This document shows, one piece after another, positions 1 to 8,661 of a stretch of DNA of 64,000 bases. The position numbers and the translations under genes are program-made. This DNA comes from Desulfovibrio sp. (GTDB lineage: Bacteria > Desulfobacterota > Desulfovibrionia > Desulfovibrionales > Desulfovibrionaceae), in contig NZ_JAHZAA010000007.1 of NCBI RefSeq assembly GCF_019424165.1, positions 25,692 through 89,691 on the forward strand, read 5' to 3'. Under the pieces are notes generated by a model. The model did not search any database. It was given only the letters and a program-made list of their open reading frames with translations, and was not told the DNA's origin. Position 1 is the first letter of the stretch, and each line of letters begins with the position of its first letter.

Positions 1-217
1 TTCAACATTGCCTCCGTTACGTTTTCCGTGCGCTCCGGCACACGGCCAGGACCTGAACATAGGCCCACGCAAGCAGAGAAATACTACCTGTGCACGCCCA
101 ATGTCAAATGGCCAAGGCCCACGGGGGCCTGCCGCTTAAACCGTTTTTTCACATATAATGCCTGACACCTGATTGGCAATGGGCAAAACGGTATTTTGCC
201 GCTGACAAACCAGACTC

Positions 218-246
218 TTGCAGCAATCGTTTTTTTCACATAGCAT
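218..246 (+). promoter_or_regulatory. Probable sigma-70 promoter of selC
   Basis: TTGCAG at 218-223 and TAGCAT at 241-246 are separated by 17 bases, and the tRNA begins 15 bases after the second box. This matches the geometry of a housekeeping promoter for a stable RNA. An isolated TATAAT at 154-159 lies further upstream without a convincing -35 box. Confidence 0.5.
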
Positions 247-260
247 ACGAACGCTTGCGC

Positions 261-354
261 GGAGACGTTTCGTCACCGGTGTGGCGCCCGGTCTTCAAAA
301 CCGGTGGCAGGCTTTACCGTCTGCGGTAGGTTCGACCCCTATACGTCTCCGCCA
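261..354 (+). tRNA. selC: tRNA-Sec (anticodon TCA)
   Basis: This is the selenocysteine tRNA, which decodes UGA after charging with serine and conversion by SelA. The 8-bp acceptor end GGAGACGT (261-268) pairs with ACGTCTCC (343-350), followed by a G discriminator and an encoded CCA (352-354). The anticodon stem CCGGT/ACCGG (288-292/300-304) encloses the loop CTTCAAA with TCA at 295-297. A long variable arm and a T-loop with TTCGA follow. The roughly 91-nt body, long acceptor stem and TCA anticodon are diagnostic. SelA is encoded in the same window at 27647; SelB and SelD are not seen here. Confidence 0.97.
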
Positions 355-392
355 AATAGCATCTTCAGCGCTCTGATATGGTTCACCAAGAT

Positions 393-427
393 AGCCCCTT
401 TGAAGCTGTGCTTCAAAGGGGCTTTTT
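393..427 (+). terminator. Rho-independent terminator of selC
   Basis: AGCCCCTTTGAAG and CTTCAAAGGGGCT form a perfect stem with a four-base loop, and a T run follows. It sits 40 bases after the tRNA 3' end. Confidence 0.9.
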
Positions 428-512
428 ACATGCATTTTTACCTGCCGCCGCCAAAGGGCATTGCCCGCCCGCAAGGCAGCGCCGCCGTGCCGCCGCCCCT
501 CCTGCAAGGCCG

Positions 513-1697
513 TCACCCCCGCTGCCTCCAGCGTTGCATCAACCTGCCGAAAGCCTCTGCCACATCGGCGTAGCGCGCATCCGCATCAGTGCCGAATGTT
601 TTTGCCTTGCGGCTGGCCAGAATGAACACGGCATGCAAACCGTGCTCCGCATAGAAGGGGCGTGCGTAATACGAACGTACGCCCAGGGGTGTAAATAATG
701 CCCAGTCTACAGATTTTACGCTGTTCAGCGTGTCTTCGACCAGCAGCGAGTTCAAATCAAAGCGTTCTATATCTTGGGCGATGGTTCCCTCATAGGCATG
801 AACGGCCCCCCATTCCAGATTGTCAAACGCGCGCCCTACTCCGTAGACGGTTACTTTGCCGCTGCCGGACTGGATGTGCGACAGCATAAGCCCGTCCACC
901 TCCGGGTCGCATGTGTTCCAAAGCTCTTCCAGGGCCGGGCGCAGATCACCGGGGCGCAATGCCTCATCGCTGCTGGTATCAAAGGGGCGCATCGTGGTTT
1001 TGGCGTCCACGCGCACCAGAGCGGCCCGCACGACCCGGCCTTGCGGCCCGCCCCAGGGCGTCAGCCGCACAGAGGTTGAAAAAAGCCCGCGCTCCGCATT
1101 GCCCAGCATGAGCTTTCCCGACCATGCATCTTCCCGCACAGCCTGGCGCGCGGCATTGAGAAGCTGCTCACCCAGGCTCTGCGGCGCGATATCCTCCAGC
1201 GATAAAAGACTGCTGCCCTGCCCCTGGCGCATGAACAGTCTGCCGGCGGCCTCATTCGCCTCCTTGAGGCAGCAGTCCTCCAGATCAATGGTAAACACCG
1301 GGTAATCCACATCGCCCACGCACATGCCGAGCTGCGCGTTATAGCATGCCGATCCGTAGCCGCCAGGCAAAAACGCGCTTTTAAGCAAGCCGCTGTAGAC
1401 GTCCAGTCCCGGCTCGGGCCAGCCCTGCAGAATGAGCGGCTTGCGGCCTCCATCCGACCGCAGACGAAAAATGGCCGCAGCAGGCCGCGCGGCATGAATC
1501 ATATCCCAGAATTCCACCAGAAGGGGATAGTCTTCCGGCATGACGACCTGCTTGCGATATCTGGCATTCTTCAGCAATTGGGGAGCATCCAGCCCCTCCA
1601 CCTGCCAGCGCGTAAAAAGCTTGAGCCGAGACTCACGCTGCCGAATGCTCCACAACAATCCGGGAAATCCGCTCCGCCACTGCGAAAAACGCGGCAT
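513..1697 (-). CDS. Hypothetical protein with PAS-like region
   Basis: A 394-residue soluble protein with no signal peptide or membrane segment. Residues of about 130-235 have the look of a PAS fold (a YPVFTIDLEDCCLKEANEAA stretch followed by LSLEDIAP and a returning TSVRLTPWGG strand), so a sensory role is possible. No kinase, HTH or cyclase output domain is visible. The start is supported by GGAG five bases before the ATG. The gene is transcribed divergently from the GntR-type regulator at 2030, and the intergenic region carries two GntR-type operators, so it may belong to the same regulon. Family not recognised beyond the PAS-like pattern. Confidence 0.7.
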   Translation of the reverse strand: MPRFSQWRSGFPGLLWSIRQRESRLKLFTRWQVEGLDAPQLLKNARYRKQVVMPEDYPLLVEFWDMIHAARPAAAIFRLRSDGGRKPLILQGWPEPGLDVYSGLLKSAFLPGGYGSACYNAQLGMCVGDVDYPVFTIDLEDCCLKEANEAAGRLFMRQGQGSSLLSLEDIAPQSLGEQLLNAARQAVREDAWSGKLMLGNAERGLFSTSVRLTPWGGPQGRVVRAALVRVDAKTTMRPFDTSSDEALRPGDLRPALEELWNTCDPEVDGLMLSHIQSGSGKVTVYGVGRAFDNLEWGAVHAYEGTIAQDIERFDLNSLLVEDTLNSVKSVDWALFTPLGVRSYYARPFYAEHGLHAVFILASRKAKTFGTDADARYADVAEAFGRLMQRWRQRG

Positions 1698-1795
1698 ATA
1701 AACTCCTTCAGCCTTTTGGGCACAACCGGTTGCTGCCGGTCTGCTTGCCAGTAAAATAGATACATTTACAGGGCAAGCCCTTTTTCACAGCATAA

Positions 1796-1808
1796 TTGGT
1801 CATACCAA
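1796..1808. promoter_or_regulatory. Putative GntR operator 1 (TGGT-N3-ACCA)
   Basis: TTGGTCATACCAA is a 5-3-5 palindrome with the TGGT-N3-ACCA core bound by FadR-subfamily GntR regulators. It lies about 100 bases upstream of the divergent gene start at 1697 and about 220 bases before the GntR gene. Confidence 0.6.
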
Positions 1809-1889
1809 TCTGTATATTTTACCCAAAAATACCGTTAGAACCTGTCTAATATCCGATTAATTGTATACTTTAAAGTAGAAACATACTAT

Positions 1890-1902
1890 TTGGTATGACC
1901 AG
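1890..1902. promoter_or_regulatory. Putative GntR operator 2 (TGGT-N3-ACCA)
   Basis: TTGGTATGACCAG matches the reverse complement of operator 1 at 12 of 13 positions and keeps the TGGT-N3-ACCA core. A -10-like TATACT lies just upstream at 1864-1869, so a repressor bound here would cover the start region of rightward transcription. The pairing with the adjacent GntR gene (2030) suggests autoregulation. Confidence 0.6.
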
Positions 1903-2029
1903 AAATCATAAAAAAAGCATATAAATACAGTGCAATAAAATAAATACATACAATACAGACCTGAATATTGTCATAAAAAGCCCCAAGAGACAGAATCAAC
2001 ACAACAAGACAAACCTGCAGGGGAAGGCC

Positions 2030-2674
2030 ATGACTACACCTGCCACTACGGAACGACGCCTGGAACAGGCACTGCTGAAAGGCCGCTGGAACCTTTTTGA
2101 ACGGTTGCCCGCAGAACGCCTGCTGGCGGAAAAACTCGGCGTGAGCCGCGCCACCCTGCGCACGGCGCTGCGCACCCTTGTGGGCCGTGGCATTCTGGAA
2201 ACCAGACGCGGCAGCGGAACATTTGTAAAGGCCCTGCCCTGCCGCTCCGACAATGCCAGCCTGGCGGACAGCCTGCGAGCCTTCCGCATTGTGATGCCAC
2301 ACCTGCTTATGGTGGCACAGCCATCTTTTGCCCCTTCGGCCATACTCACGCTGGAACGCCAGCTGTCTGCAACCGGCATGGCGCTGCATGCGTCCGACAT
2401 GCGGCTTTTCGCGCAATATCACCTTCAGTTCTTCTCTACCTTGTTACAGGGACTTTCCAATACCCGTCTGGCCCAGGCCGGAGCGGCAACCCTGCCGGAC
2501 GCCCACGCCCTCGCGCGGCTTTTGCAGGACTGCCCGCCCATACGCCTTGAGGAAATATTCAAGCATCTTGCCCGCACCCTGCATGGCCTGCGCCACGCAG
2601 ATCCGCAGGCATCATCTGCCGCCTTGTCGGCTTACGCTGCCTGCCTTTTACAGGGCATGGGAGAAGAAGCATGA
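2030..2674 (+). CDS. GntR-family (FadR-like) transcriptional regulator
   Basis: A 214-residue DNA-binding regulator. The winged helix-turn-helix spans residues of about 15-70, with the typical [19 protein letters not shown] helices and wing GSGTFVKA. The helical C-terminal part is FCD/FadR-like in size, but the metal or ligand residues cannot be picked out by eye. It is the first gene of a rightward operon and overlaps the next gene by 4 bases (ATGA). Two TGGT-N3-ACCA operators lie upstream, so it probably controls itself, the following genes and perhaps the divergent gene at 513. The effector is unknown. Confidence 0.9.
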   Translation: MTTPATTERRLEQALLKGRWNLFERLPAERLLAEKLGVSRATLRTALRTLVGRGILETRRGSGTFVKALPCRSDNASLADSLRAFRIVMPHLLMVAQPSFAPSAILTLERQLSATGMALHASDMRLFAQYHLQFFSTLLQGLSNTRLAQAGAATLPDAHALARLLQDCPPIRLEEIFKHLARTLHGLRHADPQASSAALSAYAACLLQGMGEEA

Positions 2675-2982
2675 CCAGAACAAGCAGAAGAAATTTCTTG
2701 CGGGGGGTGTGGCGCGCGCACCCTCTGCCTGTGACGGATGAAGACTCTTTTTCGGCGGCCGCTGCTGATGGGCCGCGTGCCCTCCAGGCACTGCCGCCGG
2801 AATTTTCGTCCGCCATGCTGCGTATGGAAGGGCAGCGCCTGGGACTGCCTGCAGAGGCAATGGAAGAGGAAGAATTGGCCCGGGCCGTTTTACGGGCCAT
2901 GCACGCCGGAGCACCCCTGCCCCACGCGCCCTGCCCTGACGCACCGCCCCAAGGCGACGCCAGCAGGCACGGACGCCCCTGA
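2671..2982 (+). CDS. Small protein with RRNFLRG N-terminus
   Basis: A 103-residue protein that overlaps the end of the GntR gene by 4 bases and lies 33 bases before the membrane-protein gene, so it is translationally embedded in the operon. The N-terminus [11 protein letters not shown] looks like a twin-arginine motif, but no hydrophobic segment follows, so it is unlikely to be exported by itself. The rest is Ala-, Glu- and Pro-rich, with an amphipathic helix at about residues 55-80. Similar twin-Arg starts without a signal peptide occur in some redox-maturation proteins. No family recognised; reality is supported mainly by operon position. Confidence 0.6.
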   Translation: MTRTSRRNFLRGVWRAHPLPVTDEDSFSAAAADGPRALQALPPEFSSAMLRMEGQRLGLPAEAMEEEELARAVLRAMHAGAPLPHAPCPDAPPQGDASRHGRP

Positions 2983-3015
2983 TCCGGCAACGGCCATAAC
3001 CCTGTGGAGGAAGAG

Positions 3016-4419
3016 ATGGCTGATCACGACATCCCCTATCTTGAGGAACGCAAACTCCTCAAACGCTGGCGCGGTCCCCTGCCCATGCTGGCAAACCTGG
3101 CCCTTACTCTGGTCATTTTTGCTGTGACCTGGTGGGTGTTTCAGGACCCGCGCGGCATCATGCGCCTCTATACACCCTATGTGGGTTACAATTACTGCCG
3201 GTGGTGGCTGGTTATCCTGATCTGGATGGCCTACATTTTCGATTTCTGGCCCTTTAAAAAGAACTGGATACGCAACGCCCACCCGCTGCAGAAAGGCATC
3301 GTGCTTTCTCTGGTCTCGGTGGGACTGATGATTGTGCTGATTCACGGCTTCTTTGAAGGCGTACTGGGCAATCTGGCTTTTGCCTACTTCAGCCCTGCCC
3401 AGTTGCAAAAGCTGCCCGGACTCACGGAATTTTATGCTGTGGAGTACGCGGCCCAGGCCTGCATGATGTTTGCGGTCATCGCTTCGTGGATCAGCCCGGC
3501 CTGGCTGGTGGCCCTTGAAGGCCGCCCCTGGGAAAACCAGAAGCAGCCCGTCAGGGGGTTCAGCATCTGGCTCGGCACGTTCTGTCTGAGCCTCATCATC
3601 TACTTCATGACCATGCACAACCACATGGGCATCCTGTACTACCCCTGGCAATACTTCACCGCCATTACGCCGCCCTATTGGGAAAACTTCGCCCAGACTG
3701 TTTCCGCCAACTTTCATGTAGCATGGATCATGTGCTGCACGGTGGTGGTCTGGTTTATGGAAGGCATATGGGAACGCTACCCCTTCTGCCTGATAAAAAC
3801 ACCGTGGCTGCGGCGTTTCACCACATTTTTCGGCATTATTGCCATTTCCCTCGCCCTGTGTTTCTTCTTCTGGTTCATGCAGGAACTGGTGTGGGGCGAT
3901 GCCATCCGCGGACACAAGCGTGATGCCGCTCCCGACTGGCGCTGGCTGCATGTGGGTGAAACCGCCATATTCTTCCTGGTTCCGGCCCTGTTCCTTCAGT
4001 TTTATGGCGGCAACTGCCCCAACAAATTCAGCACTCCGGTGAATGTGCTGCTTCGCACGCTCATCGTCATCGTTGGCGGCATCGCCATTTACTGCCTGTA
4101 TTATCAGTACGCCCATCTGGTTCTGGGTACGCAGAAAGGTTTTTCCCATCCGCAGCAGTTCCCGATGATCCCCATGATCTGGCTCATCAATATCTGGCTT
4201 ATCAACTGGTGGTTCATGGATGGCTGGCCCGGCTGGCGGCGCGAGCTCCGCCGCGTGGAAGAGATCAAGGCCGACGAGCACGCCTTTGAAGCGAGCAGCG
4301 CGTGGGGCCCCGCAATGGTTCCGGGCCTTGTTGTGGGTATCGTGGCCGGCGTGGCTATATACTTTGCCATCGTGGCGGCGCTGCCCTGGTTCAGCGCGCA
4401 CTTCACCCTGGTCCAGTAG
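3016..4419 (+). CDS. Polytopic membrane protein of unknown function
   Basis: A 467-residue integral membrane protein with roughly ten hydrophobic segments. ATG 3016 is preferred over the upstream GTG at 3004 because GGAGG lies five bases before it. The helices are unusually rich in Trp, Tyr and Phe, and a loop carries MTMHNHMGILYYPW with two closely spaced His residues; these could be metal or cofactor ligands, but this is speculation. No transporter signature is recognisable. It ends 19 bases before the Tat-exported metallo-beta-lactamase-fold gene, and the pair probably works as a unit at or across the cytoplasmic membrane. Confidence 0.85.
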   Translation: MADHDIPYLEERKLLKRWRGPLPMLANLALTLVIFAVTWWVFQDPRGIMRLYTPYVGYNYCRWWLVILIWMAYIFDFWPFKKNWIRNAHPLQKGIVLSLVSVGLMIVLIHGFFEGVLGNLAFAYFSPAQLQKLPGLTEFYAVEYAAQACMMFAVIASWISPAWLVALEGRPWENQKQPVRGFSIWLGTFCLSLIIYFMTMHNHMGILYYPWQYFTAITPPYWENFAQTVSANFHVAWIMCCTVVVWFMEGIWERYPFCLIKTPWLRRFTTFFGIIAISLALCFFFWFMQELVWGDAIRGHKRDAAPDWRWLHVGETAIFFLVPALFLQFYGGNCPNKFSTPVNVLLRTLIVIVGGIAIYCLYYQYAHLVLGTQKGFSHPQQFPMIPMIWLINIWLINWWFMDGWPGWRRELRRVEEIKADEHAFEASSAWGPAMVPGLVVGIVAGVAIYFAIVAALPWFSAHFTLVQ

Positions 4420-4438
4420 GGGCCAGCAGGGAGCTGAT

Positions 4439-5587
4439 ATGAACAGACGTGAATTCATCAAAGGAGCCGCCCTGGGTGTAGGCGCAGGAACACTGGGCGC
4501 TATGGGCATATATTCCTACTCGCCCATGCGCCGCGCCTTTCTCAAAGATGCGCAGCGCGGTTCGACGGATATCGGCATGTGCAAGGCCATACGCATTACC
4601 AACATTTCAGAAACAAGCTGGTTCGACAACGGCGTGCTTATGCAGGACGTAACCAGCGCCGGCGGCCTGCTGGTTGACCAGTATACCTTCAACTGGCCGC
4701 CCTTCGGCAACGGCAAGGGGGTCGGCAAGGGCAGCTATGCGGAAGGCATCAAGCATATCAAGCATCTTTTACCCAAAAAGCTGGACGAAGCCTGGGAAAT
4801 CACCCGTGAAAAAAGCGTGCATGCCGATAACGCAGGGGGCTTTTCCTGCCTGATCGAAGTGGAAGCCCTGGACGGCTCCGTAACCAAATACCTGTTTGAT
4901 ACCGGCTGGAACTATGTCTGGATGGACGCCTGCTACAAGCGCGAAGGCATAGATCTCATGCTTGCCAATAACGAGATCAAGGCATTCATCCAGACGCACG
5001 AGCATATGGACCATTACTGGGGCCTGCCGGCTGTCACCAAATACAATCCCGACATCCCGGTATACATACCCAACACTTTCTACCCCGAAGGCAAGCAGTA
5101 CCTCAAAGACTGCGGGCATGTCGGAAAACTTACAGAAGTTTCCAAGGGGCTGCACAAGCTGGAAAACGGCGTGGCGCTGTATACGTTTGACTGCCCCATC
5201 ATCTTCCGCGTTTTCGGCGAGCTTTCCATGTACTGCAACGTAAAGGACGTGGGTCTTGTAAGCATTACCGGCTGCTGCCACCAGGGCATCATCCTTTTTG
5301 CCGACACCGCCTACAAGGAACTGGCCTATGAAAACGACCAGTTCTACGGCCTCTACGGCGGGCTGCACATATCGCCCTTTGACGATTGGGACCCCAAGTA
5401 TGACGACCTCGTCATCGGACTGAAAAAGTGGGATCTGCAACGGGTCGGATGCAACCACTGCACAGGGCTTATCACTGCGCAAAAATTCGTGGACGCGGGC
5501 TACCCCGTGGTCAAGGGGACGGCGCGCTTCCGCTCCAAGACCACCAACTATCTCGGTAACGGCGACGTTATCACCTTCCCCTCCTGA
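4439..5587 (+). CDS. Tat-exported metallo-beta-lactamase-fold protein
   Basis: A 382-residue protein starting MNRREFIKGAALGVGAG, a classic twin-arginine signal with RR at residues 3-4 and a short hydrophobic stretch, so it should be exported folded with its metals. The metal-binding signature THEHMDHYWG gives the HxHxDH motif at residues 187-192. Later His/Asp positions (GCCHQG, GLHISPFDDWD and GCNHCTG) are plausible remaining ligands. It resembles the MBL branch annotated as dihydropterin ribofuranosyl-aminobenzene phosphate synthase-like, but the substrate is unknown. It belongs to the GntR operon, between a membrane protein and a COG0523 metallochaperone-type GTPase. Confidence 0.88.
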   Translation: MNRREFIKGAALGVGAGTLGAMGIYSYSPMRRAFLKDAQRGSTDIGMCKAIRITNISETSWFDNGVLMQDVTSAGGLLVDQYTFNWPPFGNGKGVGKGSYAEGIKHIKHLLPKKLDEAWEITREKSVHADNAGGFSCLIEVEALDGSVTKYLFDTGWNYVWMDACYKREGIDLMLANNEIKAFIQTHEHMDHYWGLPAVTKYNPDIPVYIPNTFYPEGKQYLKDCGHVGKLTEVSKGLHKLENGVALYTFDCPIIFRVFGELSMYCNVKDVGLVSITGCCHQGIILFADTAYKELAYENDQFYGLYGGLHISPFDDWDPKYDDLVIGLKKWDLQRVGCNHCTGLITAQKFVDAGYPVVKGTARFRSKTTNYLGNGDVITFPS

Positions 5588-5676
5588 TTCTGAATCCCTC
5601 TGCGGGACCGGGCATGCCGTCCCGGTCCCGCAGAGACATCCGGCGCGGCATGCCGCGCCACAGCCAGGGAGCCGCC

Positions 5677-7524
5677 ATGCATCTGCACAGCCTGCTGCCG
5701 CGTCCATTGAACCCCCACGCCGGACCAGAAAGCCCTTCCATACTGACGGCCCTGCTGTCGGGCATTCACCTGAACCGCAGACAGGCCCGCGCCCTTGGTT
5801 GGCGTGGTGTGCGCCCCTCGGCCCTGAAAGGACCGGCATGGACATGCAGGGTGGCTCCGCTGCCGCATGTTTTCGGCCTGGTTTTTCTTGATGAATATGT
5901 GGAAAAAGACGCCCTGCACGGCACTTTTGCCGCCTGCGTCTTTCCGGATGCGCAGGACGCACTGCTGGACAGTTTTCCGCTACAGGCCCTGGCAATCGCT
6001 CTGGGGCCGGACTACGCACATGCCGTGCGCGAACTTTCAGCCCATGCCGAAGCCCTGTCCCCGTTCTGCCTGGGGCACGTCAACATTGCAGCAGCCCTGG
6101 ACGGATCGTGGCTTTCCCTCAGCCTGTCGGCTCCGGCACGGCAACGCATTGTATCACTGGAAGGCATTGCCGTTCCCGACGGGACCGGCAAAACAGATGC
6201 TGCCCATACCGCGCATGAACAGCAATGGATTGTCCCGCCCGGCGGCCTTGAGTGTGATATACCCGCCTTTCGCCTGCTGCTGCGTTTTTTTGCCGCTCTG
6301 GCCGGTACGGCGTGCAGCCTGCTGGATGAAACACCCACCGTACACCTGCGCAAGATGCCACTGGCGCTTCAGGGTTGGCCCCAATCCTCCAAAGCCTGCC
6401 CCACGGCCAGACCATGCTGGCAGATGCGCCTGACCGTCGGCCTTGGCGGCGCGCCGTACTGTGCTTCAAAGGAGGACAAGCAACTTTCCCGGCTGCCGGG
6501 TCGCTACTCTCCCCGGCCGGATGAGCTTTCGTCCTTGCCTGTCATGCACATTCTTACCGGCTTTCTCGGCTCCGGCAAAACCACTTTTCTGCGCCGCTGG
6601 CTGGACTTCCTTAACGGGCGGGAGCAATACGCGGCGGTCATCCAGAACGAATTCGGCAAAATAGGCCTGGATGCCGCCCTGACCCGAAGTGAAACACATG
6701 TGGAGGCGCTGGACGAAGGCTGTGTATGCTGCTCGCTGGCGGACACCCTGCGCCCCGGGTTGCAACGCCTGCTGGACACGGCTCCGGCGGAGCAGGTCAT
6801 TCTGGAAACCACCGGCCTGGCCAACCCTGCCAACGTATTGCGAACCCTGACAGAATTGACAGACCTTGTGCAGCCGGGACTGATTATTACCGTGGCGGAT
6901 GCTCTGGAATGGAGCGGCGGCATTGCCCCTGCCCAAAATTTCGACGGGGTGCGGCTGGCGCAGATCGAACAGGCCGACGTCATCATCGCAAACAAGGCTG
7001 ATGCCGTGACGGAAAAACGCTTTCAGGAATTTCTGCACGCCCTGCGTGCCGTCAACGGCAAGGCATGCATTTTACCGGCCGTACAGGGCAATATTGCCTT
7101 TGCGCGGCTGGATGCCTTTTTGACCGGCTGGCAAGACAAGCGTAATCCCGCGCCGTCACGCCAGCCCCGTCTTTATGACATGGCGCGGGTGCGGGAATGT
7201 TCCGGCACACACGCTGATGAAGGCTTTTCCTCACGTACCGTTCCCATGCCCGCACCGGTGGATGAGCACAGTCTGAGGCAAATGCTGCAAGCCGCCGGAA
7301 CAGGTCTGTGCCGGGCCAAAGGCATCGTCAACCTGCGGCACGAAGGGAGCATTCTTCCCGTGGTGGTGCAATACGCGGCAGGCCGTCTGGAATTTGAACA
7401 GGCTCCTGATGATGAGGCCGGAAGATATATGGTTTTTATAGGCATTGACTTGCCTGACGGAATAAAAAACGTCCCCCCTGGCTCCCTGGCCGATTCAGGG
7501 ACCTGCCCCGCACACCCGGCCTGA
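5677..7524 (+). CDS. COG0523 (CobW/P47K) GTPase with long N-terminal extension
   Basis: A 615-residue protein whose C-terminal two thirds is a COG0523 G3E GTPase: Walker A GFLGSGKTT at 295-303, the metal-binding CVCC at 349-352, TTGLANP and NKAD at about 439. This family inserts or delivers metals (Zn, Co, Ni or Fe). Residues 1-285 are an extra domain of unknown type, absent from standard CobW proteins. ATG 5677 is preferred over 5614 because AGGGAG lies six bases upstream. It follows a Tat-exported metallo-hydrolase by 89 bases, so a role in loading that enzyme or the membrane partner with metal is plausible. The CobW C-terminal domain appears shortened. Confidence 0.85.
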   Translation: MHLHSLLPRPLNPHAGPESPSILTALLSGIHLNRRQARALGWRGVRPSALKGPAWTCRVAPLPHVFGLVFLDEYVEKDALHGTFAACVFPDAQDALLDSFPLQALAIALGPDYAHAVRELSAHAEALSPFCLGHVNIAAALDGSWLSLSLSAPARQRIVSLEGIAVPDGTGKTDAAHTAHEQQWIVPPGGLECDIPAFRLLLRFFAALAGTACSLLDETPTVHLRKMPLALQGWPQSSKACPTARPCWQMRLTVGLGGAPYCASKEDKQLSRLPGRYSPRPDELSSLPVMHILTGFLGSGKTTFLRRWLDFLNGREQYAAVIQNEFGKIGLDAALTRSETHVEALDEGCVCCSLADTLRPGLQRLLDTAPAEQVILETTGLANPANVLRTLTELTDLVQPGLIITVADALEWSGGIAPAQNFDGVRLAQIEQADVIIANKADAVTEKRFQEFLHALRAVNGKACILPAVQGNIAFARLDAFLTGWQDKRNPAPSRQPRLYDMARVRECSGTHADEGFSSRTVPMPAPVDEHSLRQMLQAAGTGLCRAKGIVNLRHEGSILPVVVQYAAGRLEFEQAPDDEAGRYMVFIGIDLPDGIKNVPPGSLADSGTCPAHPA

Positions 7525-8147
7525 CCGTAAAAACGAACAATTCACCGCAGTTTAATATTCCTGCGCACAAATATACCCGGTCCGGCGCAACAGCAATCGC
7601 GCCGCATGCGGCAGACACAGCGGGGTACAGGCGTGGTGTATTCCATAATAAGCTGATTTACCGGCAGAAACACCTGAGCAACAGATCAATGTAGCGCTTT
7701 TGACGGCAGCATGGCAGTGCACACGCCACCTTTTCGCATGTCTCTTGTGATTGACGCCGGATATTTCTCGTGCCAATATACACCGAATAAACGATACACC
7801 GTCAGTACACGCCGGAAAGCCCGCGCCTGACGCATCGCAAAAGATGAACCATTGCGGTGCGGCCCAAGGTGGCGCTTGCTTTGCTGCAATGTGCTCCGGC
7901 CTGCCGGATACAGGATATACGGCATGAGATATGTGCCGTTTTTTCGGGGCGCAGCGTGTTTTTTGCCTCACACGGCAAACAGACGTCCGTCCCGACTGCC
8001 ACTCCATCCAGGCTCAACCCGCCGTACCTGTCAAGGCCAGAGGGCTGCACCTGAAAGCGGTGGCGCGGGCCGTAGGGCAATAGCGCACTTCAGCCGGGGC
8101 GGCCCGATGCTGACATTTCCCGCACAGACCGCACTGAAAATTCCCGG
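7525..8147. other. Intergenic region, no gene seen
   Basis: About 620 bases between convergent genes. Open frames here have no recognisable protein character. No tRNA, repeat array or strong hairpin is visible except the tatA terminator at its right end. Confidence 0.6.
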
Positions 8148-8179
8148 AAAATAAAAGCCCCGGACGTCACGCCCGGGGC
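8148..8179 (-). terminator. Terminator of tatA
   Basis: Read on the minus strand, a GCCCCGG/CCGGGGC stem is followed by TTTTATTTT. It lies 39 bases after the tatA stop. Confidence 0.85.
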
Positions 8180-8217
8180 ATACAAGCAGCCAGAATTTTC
8201 AGAAGCCGATGTTTCGG

Positions 8218-8412
8218 CTACATGGGCTTGCCGTTGTCATTCCCGTTATTTCGGGAGGTTATGTCAATTTCATCAGGTTCGGTGGTGGCTTTCTTAAAGT
8301 TTCTGATAGCCCTGCCGAGCCCGCCGCCGATTTCAGGCAGTTTTTTTGCGCCAAACAGCACCATGACCACAACCAACACAACCAGCAAATGCTGAATACT
8401 TAACGCTCCCAT
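8218..8412 (-). CDS. tatA: Sec-independent translocase protein TatA/TatE
   Basis: A 64-residue pore-forming component of the twin-arginine translocase. The N-terminal membrane helix ([18 protein letters not shown]) runs into the conserved [21 protein letters not shown] hinge and amphipathic helix, with a short charged tail. ATG 8412 is chosen over 8424 because the GGAAGG box abuts the earlier codon, while it lies 12 bases ahead of 8412 and TatA proteins typically begin MG-x-LS. The gene stands alone without tatBC, as is common for orphan tatA genes. It would serve, among others, the Tat substrate at 4439. Confidence 0.93.
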   Translation of the reverse strand: MGALSIQHLLVVLVVVMVLFGAKKLPEIGGGLGRAIRNFKKATTEPDEIDITSRNNGNDNGKPM

Positions 8413-8661
8413 AGCAAAAACCATCCTTCCTGTTAAGGGCCCAAGTTGGCTGGCCTGAACAGGCCCGAAATTTCAGCCAATTTTGTTTAGTATACGCTCT
8501 CCCGGCGCAAAAGCAACAATTAAGCACTGGCACGCGGCTCGTGGCCGCGCCAGATCCGCCGCGTCGGGTCCGCACCATTTTTATTGTACATTACACCGGA
8601 TGGGGATATGTTCCGTCATCCGGAAAAATCCCTACCGAAAAATTTTATTTTCAGGAACAGC

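Noticed and set aside
1..217. Gene at the left edge
   Set aside because: No protein-like frame; only a lone TATAAT at 154-159 is seen.
2890..4509. 539-residue minus-strand frame opposite the membrane protein
   Set aside because: Shadow of the real gene at 3016; His/Gln-rich with no domain.
7552..8007. 151-residue minus-strand frame
   Set aside because: Cys/His/Arg-rich composition of random frame sequence, no ribosome site, and no domain.
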